DNA of 15,732 nt, taken from contig JAUVUS010000009.1 of NCBI GenBank assembly GCA_030600865.1, positions 1-15,732 on the forward strand, given 5' to 3'. Positions 6,860-12,058 of the stretch are shown here, piece after piece (position 1 is the stretch's first letter; each line of letters opens with the position of its first letter). Under the pieces are notes generated by a model. That model saw only the letters and a list, made by a program, of their open reading frames with translations, was not told the DNA's origin and made no database searches. This DNA comes from Bacteroidales bacterium. Lineage in GTDB: Bacteria > Bacteroidota > Bacteroidia > Bacteroidales > UBA12077. The position numbers were made by a program, and so were the translations under genes.

Positions 6860-8752
6860 ATGATCAGGTTTCCAAAATCATATACCCCCAGATGGATAGT
6901 ATTTCTTATCGATCTTTTTATTTGTGCTGTTTCTATTTCTTCTGCTTTTTTATTACGTTTTAATTTTGAGATACCTCCGGAATATTACAATAGCTTAAAT
7001 TTTATTATTCCTTATGTTTTATTTTTTAGATCGATTACTTTTCTGATTTTTAAAACATATGCCGGTATTATTAGATACTCTGGAGCAAAAGATACCGAAA
7101 GAATTTTTATAGTTGCCGTTTCAGGTAGTGTAGTGTTTGTAATTATTAATGCTATAAACTACTTTTTCATCAATGGAACATTTATTATTCCATTCTCCAT
7201 TGTTATAATAGATTTTCTTTTAACTGTTTTTTTAATGGCTTCTTTCAGACTAGCAACAAAAATAGTATATCAGGAACTTTATAACCCAAGCAAAGAAAAA
7301 ACAGATGTGATTATTTATGGTGCCGGACAATTCGGTGTTATTACCAAAAGGACACTGGATAGAGATGCCGAAACCAAACATAAAGTCCTGGCTTTCTTAG
7401 ATATTACAAACTCCAATATAGGAAAAACACTTGAAGGTGTTACAATTTATCATGCTGACTATCTTGAGAATTTATTAGACAAAAACACAGTCGAAAAATT
7501 AATTATTGCTAAAGAAGATATTGGCCCGGTTGAAAAACAAAATGTTATTGAAAAGTGTTTGCAGTACGACATAAGTGTTCTTTCTGTTCCGGATATAAAT
7601 ACATGGATCAATGGAGAGTTGAGTTTTAACCAAATTAAAGAAATTAAAATTGAAGACCTCCTTGAAAGGCCTCCTATTGTTTTGGATATCAATAAAATTA
7701 AGAAAATAATTCTTAATAAGAGTGTTTTGGTAACAGGTGCTGCAGGTTCGATCGGTAGCGAAATTGTTCGACAATTAATTAACTTTAATCCTAAAAAAAT
7801 TATCCTTTTCGACCAAGCAGAATCACCATTGTACGATATGGAACTTGATCTGCAGGAAAAGTTTAACTTTTATAATTTTGAAATAGTAATTGGAAATATT
7901 GCCGATGAATACAGAGTAAAGAAACTTTTTGAAGAATATAAGCCCTCGTTTGTATACCATGCTGCAGCTTACAAGCATGTTCCCATGATGGAAAAAAATC
8001 CTACAGAAGCTTTAAGAACCAATATTCTTGGAAGCAAAATTATTGCTGATATTTCTAATGAGTTTAAGGTTGAACAATTTGTAATGGTATCGACCGATAA
8101 AGCCGTGAACCCTACAAATGTTATGGGAGCTTCAAAAAGAATAGCAGAAATTTATATTCAAGCATTAAACCAGGTTAGTAAAACAAATTTTATTACAACT
8201 CGTTTTGGAAATGTCTTAGGATCAAATGGATCAGTAATTTTACGATTCAAAAAGCAAATCGACAAAGGGGGCCCAGTTACAGTCACACATCCTGAAGTTA
8301 CCCGTTACTTTATGACAATCCCCGAAGCCTGTCAACTTGTACTTGAAGCAGGAGCTATTAGTAATGGTGGAGAAATTTTTATTTTCGACATGGGGAAATC
8401 AGTAAAAATTATTGACCTCGCTAAGAAAATGATAAAACTCTCCGGACTAAATATTGGAAAAGATATTCAGATAAAATATACAGGTTTAAGACCAGGTGAA
8501 AAATTATACGAAGAACTATTAAATGATTTGGAAAATACACTACCTACACATCACTCAAAAATTATGATTGCCAAATTCCGTAATTATAATTTTGAACAAG
8601 TACAGAAAACTTTTGAAGAACTTATTAAACTTCAAAAAGATCATAACAATTTCGAAGTTGTTAGAAAAATGAAAGAAATTGTTCCTGAATTTAAAAGCCA
8701 AAACTCTGTTTATGAAGAACTAGACATTGAATTTCAGAATCATGACAACTAA
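6860..8752 (+). CDS. membrane-bound nucleotide-sugar 4,6-dehydratase (FlaA1/CapD/WbpM family)
   Basis: A 630-residue enzyme of the long WbpM/PglF type, making 4-keto-6-deoxy intermediates of UDP-N-acetylhexosamine sugars for surface glycans. About four hydrophobic segments fill residues 12-140 (WIVFLIDLFICAVSISSAFL onward). A first Rossmann domain (about 148-250) has YGAGQFGV. The catalytic SDR domain (about 288-560) has TGAAGSIGSE, HAAAYKHVPMME, STDKAVNP and NVMGASKR, with Ser411, Met422 and Lys426. Met replaces the usual SDR tyrosine in MxxxK, which is the SMK triad known from WbpM-type dehydratases. TRYFMTIPEA and GLRPGEKLYEE also match the family. A TTG 15 bp upstream (6845) is in frame, but ATG 6860 starts at the conserved IRFPKS..PRW region. 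It fits the upstream glycosyltransferases as a sugar supplier. Confidence 0.92.
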   Translation: MIRFPKSYTPRWIVFLIDLFICAVSISSAFLLRFNFEIPPEYYNSLNFIIPYVLFFRSITFLIFKTYAGIIRYSGAKDTERIFIVAVSGSVVFVIINAINYFFINGTFIIPFSIVIIDFLLTVFLMASFRLATKIVYQELYNPSKEKTDVIIYGAGQFGVITKRTLDRDAETKHKVLAFLDITNSNIGKTLEGVTIYHADYLENLLDKNTVEKLIIAKEDIGPVEKQNVIEKCLQYDISVLSVPDINTWINGELSFNQIKEIKIEDLLERPPIVLDINKIKKIILNKSVLVTGAAGSIGSEIVRQLINFNPKKIILFDQAESPLYDMELDLQEKFNFYNFEIVIGNIADEYRVKKLFEEYKPSFVYHAAAYKHVPMMEKNPTEALRTNILGSKIIADISNEFKVEQFVMVSTDKAVNPTNVMGASKRIAEIYIQALNQVSKTNFITTRFGNVLGSNGSVILRFKKQIDKGGPVTVTHPEVTRYFMTIPEACQLVLEAGAISNGGEIFIFDMGKSVKIIDLAKKMIKLSGLNIGKDIQIKYTGLRPGEKLYEELLNDLENTLPTHHSKIMIAKFRNYNFEQVQKTFEELIKLQKDHNNFEVVRKMKEIVPEFKSQNSVYEELDIEFQNHDN

Positions 8753-9173
8753 GCCAAAAGTTGAATTTCTTCATAAAACACCAATCCAGATTCGCTTTAA
8801 TGATGTTGATATAATGGCGCATGTTAACAATTCTGTTTATCAGAATTATTTCGACATGGCCCGATTACAATATTTTGAAATGATTTTCGAACAAAAAATG
8901 AACTGGGAAGAAAAAGCATTGGTTCTGGCAAAAATTACCATAGAATACTTTAATCCTATATTTCTGGGAGAAGAAATTATTGTTTTGTCTAAGGTCTATA
9001 AACTTGGAAATAAAAGCCTCCAAATGAAACAGGAAATTGTCAATGCAATTACAAAAGAAGTTAAGGCTAAAAACGATGCCGTTTTGGTTGCTTTTTTATC
9101 TAAAGAAAATGAAGCTGTTGAATTACCCGATGACTGGAGAAATAAAATAATTAAATTTGAAAATCTCTCTTAG
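8742..9173 (+). CDS. hot-dog fold acyl-CoA thioesterase (4HBT/YbgC-FadM type)
   Basis: A 143-residue single hot-dog domain. IQIRFNDVDIMAHVNNSVYQ (15-34), then NYFDMARLQYF, is the 4-hydroxybenzoyl-CoA thioesterase signature; D21, D23 and H27 lie in the active-site loop and the following helix is amphipathic. Family members hydrolyse acyl-CoA thioesters in the cytoplasm; chain preference cannot be read. The ATG at 8742 overlaps the end of the dehydratase gene by 11 bp, pointing to translational coupling. An in-frame TTG at 8727 would lengthen the overlap and is less likely. The functional link to the dehydratase is unclear, so the overlap may be compaction only. It converges with rimM across a 12-bp gap without a visible terminator. 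Confidence 0.88.
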   Translation: MTTKPKVEFLHKTPIQIRFNDVDIMAHVNNSVYQNYFDMARLQYFEMIFEQKMNWEEKALVLAKITIEYFNPIFLGEEIIVLSKVYKLGNKSLQMKQEIVNAITKEVKAKNDAVLVAFLSKENEAVELPDDWRNKIIKFENLS

Positions 9174-9185
9174 AGTTACAAGCCC

Positions 9186-9707
9186 TTAATCAATATCTAA
9201 TAATCCATCCGGAATATTAATCATAATTTCCTGTAAATCATCATCAACCTCAATAATTAATTCATCTTTTGCGGGAATTAAAACTTCTCCCTTTTCGGTT
9301 TTCACATTTAGTAAAGGATTCTTAGGAATAACAATAAATTCTAATACTTCCCCTATCAATTTCTTGCTCTGGTCAAATACTTTATACCCGATAATATCAA
9401 TAAATTCTTCTGTATCAATTTGTAAAATTTTTACCTGCTCAAAGGAAACATAAAATTCCGAACCGATAAATTCAATAGATTTTTCGTCCTCATCGAGGCC
9501 TTCAAGTTTTACAATAGCTGTAGTCGATGACTTAGGTCTAATTTCCTCAATAAAAAAAGGAACCAATTTATTATCAACATCGATAAAAATTGATTCCAAT
9601 TTTTGAATTTCTTCAAGACAATCATTATTAAATTTCAATATAATCTCACCTTTAATCCCCGTGGTTTTTAAAAGTGATCCTAATAAATAATGATCATCTT
9701 TTTTCAT
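9186..9707 (-). CDS. rimM: 16S rRNA processing protein RimM
   Basis: A 173-residue RimM, the usual length. RimM binds ribosomal protein S19 and helps mature the head of the 30S subunit. The N-terminal RimM barrel starts YLLGSLLKTTGIKGEIILKF (7-26), the GxKGE motif being characteristic. The C-terminal PRC barrel (about 98-170) has DIIGYKVFD, IGEVLEF, PLLNVKTEKGEVLIPA and ends in an acidic patch followed by IPDGLLDID, typical of the family. It starts 13 bp after rpsP, so the two are one transcription unit, the conserved rpsP-rimM pair. trmD and rplS, which follow rimM in many bacteria, are not here: the next gene is a convergent thioesterase. Confidence 0.95.
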   Translation of the reverse strand: MKKDDHYLLGSLLKTTGIKGEIILKFNNDCLEEIQKLESIFIDVDNKLVPFFIEEIRPKSSTTAIVKLEGLDEDEKSIEFIGSEFYVSFEQVKILQIDTEEFIDIIGYKVFDQSKKLIGEVLEFIVIPKNPLLNVKTEKGEVLIPAKDELIIEVDDDLQEIMINIPDGLLDID

Positions 9708-9720
9708 GCATGAAAATATC

Positions 9721-10440
9721 TTAAGCTTTTGGTGCTTCGTCCTCGCCTGCCGGACGAGCAGGTTTATTTTCTGCTTCAGGCGCTTTCTCTTCGACAGCCT
9801 TAACCGTTTCTTCTACAGTTTCAGGAGCTTCTTCAGGTTTCGCTTCTTTAGTTTCTTCTGCATTAGCTTCTACCTCCTCGGCAACTTTAGCCCCGCCTGC
9901 CGGACGGGCAGGTGTTTCTTCTACAGCTTCAGAAGTTTCTTCAGTTTCTTTTGCATTAGCTTTTGCTTCTTCAGCAGCTGCTTCGGCATTTCTCTTAGCT
10001 AATTCTTCAGCTCTTGCTTCACGCACTTTTGTTTCAGCATCTAAACGTTTTTTAGCTTCAGCATCTGTGCCTTTTTTTAGCATGTCACGTTTAGCTTGAA
10101 TCTTGCTTTCTTTTTCATTCAACCAGCTTTGAAATTTTTCCTCAGCTTGTTCTTCAGTTAAAGCACCTTTTTTTACTCCTTCAAGTAAGTGCTTTTTCAT
10201 CATAACACCTTTGTACGACAAGATAGCTCTACAAGTATCTGTAGGTTGAGCGCCTTTTTGCAACCAATCTAATGCTCTATCAAAATCTAATTCGATAGTA
10301 GCAGGATTCGTAATAGGATCATATTTTCCTATGCTTTCAATGAATCTACCATCTCGTGGCGCCCTGCTATCTGCGACAACAATGTGATAAAAAGGAGCTT
10401 TTTTTCTCCCTCTTCTTGTTAATCGAATTTTTACAGGCAT
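9721..10440 (-). CDS. rpsP: 30S ribosomal protein S16 with long Ala/Glu-rich tail
   Basis: A 239-residue S16. The first 80 or so residues are the S16 core: [40 protein letters not shown], the [16 protein letters not shown] helix and [14 protein letters not shown]. Bacterial S16 is commonly 80-90 residues; Bacteroidota S16 proteins are known to carry extensions, but this one adds about 150 residues. The extension is highly charged ([16 protein letters not shown], then Ala/Glu/Lys-rich repeats), probably helical at first and then disordered. PARPAG occurs twice, at 177-182 and 227-232, exactly 50 codons apart, each encoded by a GC-rich palindrome absent from the rest of the gene. ATG at 10440 is fixed by the invariant N terminus. 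The TATCTTTG box 49-56 bp upstream is the likely promoter; rimM follows. Confidence 0.96.
   Translation of the reverse strand: MPVKIRLTRRGRKKAPFYHIVVADSRAPRDGRFIESIGKYDPITNPATIELDFDRALDWLQKGAQPTDTCRAILSYKGVMMKKHLLEGVKKGALTEEQAEEKFQSWLNEKESKIQAKRDMLKKGTDAEAKKRLDAETKVREARAEELAKRNAEAAAEEAKANAKETEETSEAVEETPARPAGGAKVAEEVEANAEETKEAKPEEAPETVEETVKAVEEKAPEAENKPARPAGEDEAPKA
9746..9762. repeat. GC-rich 17-bp palindromic repeat, copy 1 (in rpsP)
   Basis: CCTGCCGGACGAGCAGG: stem CCTGC/GCAGG with a 7-nt middle, differing from copy 2 (9896-9912) at one base, which breaks the sixth stem pair. It is translated in rpsP as part of [10 protein letters not shown] content is far above the surrounding sequence. 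Confidence 0.8.
9896..9912. repeat. GC-rich 17-bp palindromic repeat, copy 2 (in rpsP)
   Basis: CCTGCCGGACGGGCAGG: perfect 6-bp stem CCTGCC/GGCAGG with loop GGACG. It is translated in rpsP as part of TPARPAGG. It sits exactly 150 bp from copy 1, in the same reading frame and orientation; similarity extends slightly into the flanks (CG before, GGT-rich after). Confidence 0.8.
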
Positions 10441-10488
10441 ACTCTTGTTTTTAATTAATAATTAAACCTACTTTTTAAAATCGTGCGG

Positions 10489-10496
10489 CAAAGATA
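10489..10496 (-). promoter_or_regulatory. rpsP: candidate -7 box for rpsP-rimM
   Basis: On the minus strand 10496-10489 reads TATCTTTG, matching TAnnTTTG, 48 bp before the rpsP ATG. About 20 nt upstream on the same strand is GTTTTA, a weak -33 candidate. The IS30-family element ends 47 bp further upstream, so this box was left intact by the insertion. Confidence 0.5.
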
Positions 10497-10543
10497 CAAT
10501 AATATTTTATTAATAAAACGTTTTTAAAATCTATTTAGACTTG

Positions 10544-10568
10544 GAAAATTCAAGATGCAAGTGCGACA
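10544..10568 (+). repeat. left terminal inverted repeat of the IS
   Basis: GAAAATTCAA (10544-10553), five bases, AAGTGCGACA (10559-10568). It matches the right end with identical spacing. The transposase's original stop codon (10550-10552) falls inside it. Confidence 0.8.
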
Positions 10569-11541
10569 TTATTATCAAAGTTATTTAAAAACACTTTACC
10601 TGGTGTATTATAATTCAGTTTTTTTCTGGGTCTTCTGTTTAGTTTCATGGTTATTTCGTTGATATAAAGATTGTTAATATTGTCAAAGATTGTTTTTTAG
10701 GTATGTATTGCCTAATTAACCTATTTGTATATTCATTAAGACCTCTTTCCCAAGATGAATAAGGGTGAGCAAAATAAAATAATGCATCAAGTTTCTTAGA
10801 AATATACTTATGCATTGCAAACTCGGTTCCGTTATCAGAAGTGATTGAAAGAACTAAATCCTTAAATGGCATCATAAGTTTTACAACAGTTTCGGCTAAT
10901 TCTTGAGCATTTTTTCCATTGAGTTTAGCAATTAAGACAAAAGCCGTAGCTCTTTCGGCAATAGTAACAATTGCACCTTTATTATTTTTCCCAACAATAG
11001 TATCAATTTCCCAATCGCCAACCCTTTCTTTTTTGTTTATGCACTCTAGTCTATCATCAATAGAAACTTTATCCTTAATTATGTCTCTTTTATTCTTGCC
11101 ACTTCCATATCTTTTTCGGTATTTTTTAGAAGCTACACGCAAGTTTTTATATAACACTCCTCCATTATCTTTGTCTTGATAAATAAACTTGTAAATACTC
11201 TCATGACTAACCATAGGGATATTGTTTTCTTCACAATATCCAGATATCTGTTCCGGTGACCACTGTTCTTTTGATAGCTTATCTCTGATAAATTTTTCCA
11301 TAGAAAAAGTAAAACTACGATTATTGGAAAACCTCTCCTTTTTCTCTTTTGACAGCTCTTGTGCAAAAGAGGCATTGTATTTACCGGTTTTTGTTTTATT
11401 CCGATTAAGTTCTCTGTAGATTGATGAGCGATGAATATTAAGCTGTTTAGCAATAAATGTAGCTTTGTGCCCTGCTTTTAATAAAGCTTCTATTTTGAAC
11501 CTTTGTTCCATAGTAATATGGCAATAATTATTTTCGTTCAT
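10550..11541 (-). pseudogene. IS30-family transposase, frameshifted near the C terminus
   Basis: The frame starting at ATG 11541 runs 296 codons to a stop at 10651-10653. It has the IS30 N-terminal HTH (ITMEQRFKIEALLKAGHKAT, then IHRSSIYRELNRN) and the DDE domain: GDWEIDTIVG (D180), TSDNGTEF (D236) and WERGLNEYTNRLIRQYIPKK (E270). After IPKKQS the sequence becomes unlike the family, whereas the -1 frame continues FDNINNLYINEIT, KLNRRPRKKLNYNTPGKV and ends at TGA 10550-10552, the expected C terminus. A one-base loss in the T-run opposite 10685-10687, or a slip on the A6 run opposite 10693-10698, explains it. A corrected protein would be 330 residues. All catalytic residues precede the break, so activity is reduced or lost but not certainly absent; a sequencing error is also possible. 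Confidence 0.85.
10576..10583 (-). promoter_or_regulatory. outward-facing TAACTTTG box, left IS end
   Basis: On the minus strand 10583-10576 reads TAACTTTG, matching TAnnTTTG and pointing out of the element toward rpsP. It is part of the terminal repeat (CAAAGTTA read inward). No -33 TTTG is seen, so activity is uncertain. Confidence 0.3.
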
Positions 11542-11570
11542 AATGCAACAATTTTAAACTTTTTTCCTTT

Positions 11571-11578
11571 CAAAGTTA
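11571..11578 (-). promoter_or_regulatory. candidate -7 box for the transposase
   Basis: On the minus strand 11578-11571 reads TAACTTTG, 29 bp before the transposase ATG, which would give a leader of about 20 nt. It lies in the inner arm of the 48-nt palindrome. The -33 region has no clear TTTG. Confidence 0.4.
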
Positions 11579-11594
11579 AAAAAGCCAGCTTTTT

Positions 11595-11602
11595 TAACTT
11601 TG
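11595..11602 (+). promoter_or_regulatory. outward-facing TAACTTTG box, right IS end
   Basis: TAACTTTG on the plus strand matches TAnnTTTG and points toward dnaE, about 456 bp away. I find no full TAnnTTTG match on this strand between the IS and dnaE, so it is the nearest consensus box. It has no clear -33 partner. Confidence 0.3.
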
Positions 11603-11611
11603 AAAGGAAAT

Positions 11612-11636
11612 TGTCGCACTTACTATTTGAATTTTC
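11612..11636 (-). repeat. right terminal inverted repeat of the IS
   Basis: Read inward on the minus strand: GAAAATTCAA (11636-11627), ATAGT, AAGTGCGACA (11621-11612). The two 10-base blocks are identical to the left end; the five bases between differ. Confidence 0.8.
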
Positions 11637-11775
11637 GCTTACTTCTCCAGGAAGTTAATTAACAGGAAAATTCCCAGATAAACAAACACGATATTATTCC
11701 GGTTCTAATTTGAATTTTAAATCCACTTTCATTGATGGTGATAATGTTCTTTTTTTATACATGATAAATATTATT

Positions 11776-11866
11776 GGAATGTTGGAATATTGGATTGTTA
11801 GAATTGTTCCATATTAGAGTCTTTGAAAGTAACGATTTTTCCAAATTTCCATTTTTCCATCATTCC
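11776..11866. repeat. imperfect 28-bp inverted repeat of GGAAT/TTGGA type
   Basis: The left arm, 11776-11803, is GGAATGTTGGAATATTGGAT plus eight bases. The reverse complement of 11839-11866 begins GGAATGATGGAAAAATGGAA. The arms match at 21 of 28 positions around a 35-nt spacer. The left arm is itself built of degenerate TTGGAAT-like units. Confidence 0.6.
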
Positions 11867-11882
11867 TTAGATTACTATTAAT

Positions 11883-11940
11883 AAAGCACCCTATGGGTGC
11901 AATTCAAAGCATCCTTCTTAGAAGGTGGTTTTTTACTAAC
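11883..11940 (+). repeat. tandem pair of small hairpins with T-run
   Basis: Unit 1 is AAAGCA at 11883 leading into GCACCC-TAT-GGGTGC (11886-11900, perfect 6-bp stem). Unit 2 is AAAGCA at 11906 followed by CCTTC-TTA-GAAGG (11913-11925, perfect 5-bp stem), then TGG and six T. The units are 23 bp apart. The second resembles an intrinsic terminator for plus-strand transcription, but no plus-strand gene ends nearby; it could stop transcription leaving the IS. The last part (11922-11940) is nearly identical to 5953-5973. Confidence 0.65.
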
Positions 11941-12058
11941 AAATTTTTATTATTAATTATTAACATGACAAGATTTTTAACTCTGGTTTTCTTAATTTTA
12001 AAAACTTGTTTTTACATTATTTCTAATATATAATCTTCAAAAAATCAACAATTTAAAA

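Larger units (their letters stand above)
11563..11610. repeat. perfect 48-nt palindrome upstream of the transposase
   Basis: Arms 11563-11585 and 11588-11610 are perfectly complementary over 23 bp around a central CA; a real hairpin would have 22 pairs and a CCAG loop. The outer arm is the inner part of the right terminal repeat (CTTTCAAAGTTAAAAAAG) and the other arm is its inverted copy. Each arm contains a TAACTTTG box, one pointing at the transposase and one at dnaE. In read-through RNA it would fold into a very stable stem just before the transposase start. Confidence 0.9.
10544..11636 (-). mobile_element. IS30-family insertion sequence, about 1.09 kb
   Basis: The element is bounded by inverted terminal sequences. 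Reading inward, both ends give GAAAATTCAA, five unmatched bases, AAGTGCGACA, a short variable stretch, then CAAAGTTA. The single gene is an IS30-type DDE transposase on the minus strand; total length is in the usual IS30 range. I see no convincing short target duplication (TTG on the left, GCT on the right). The core ends may instead be AAGTGCGACA at 10559 and 11621, with the outer GAAAATTCAA pair being a split palindromic target, since IS30 itself prefers palindromic targets. It sits between rpsP and dnaE and breaks no recognisable gene. Confidence 0.85.
11637..12058. other. gene-free stretch between the IS and dnaE
   Basis: These 422 bp hold no credible gene. They contain a small hairpin (ACTTC/GAAGT, 11641-11655), a degenerate GGAAT/TTGGA-rich segment with an inverted partner (11776-11866), two tandem hairpins ending in a T-run (11883-11934) and an AT-rich leader to dnaE. 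The weak promoter-like sequence nearest dnaE is TAATCTTC at 12031-12038 with TTG at 12006-12008; it matches TAnnTTTG at all but one position and the 22-nt spacing is long. Confidence 0.6.

Noticed and set aside
9706..10002. A 98-codon plus-strand frame rich in Phe, Ser, Arg and Cys
   Set aside because: It is the antisense shadow of the Ala/Glu-rich rpsP tail: the S16 frame is certain and the composition follows from its repeats.
10693..10698. A_AAA_AAC-like slippery site for programmed -1 frameshifting in the transposase
   Set aside because: The heptamer letters are present, but the zero-frame codons are AAA AAA CAA, so the classic phase (A|AAA|AAC) is not met; simple base loss explains the break better.
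10541..11639. Short target-site duplication flanking the IS
   Set aside because: Bases beside either possible pair of ends (TTG/GCT, or TGC/ACT) do not match, so no duplication can be claimed.
11965..12033. A 22-codon hydrophobic frame (MTRFLTLVFLILK...) just upstream of dnaE
   Set aside because: Short hydrophobic frames are common in T-rich intergenic DNA; it has no ribosome-binding signal or other support.
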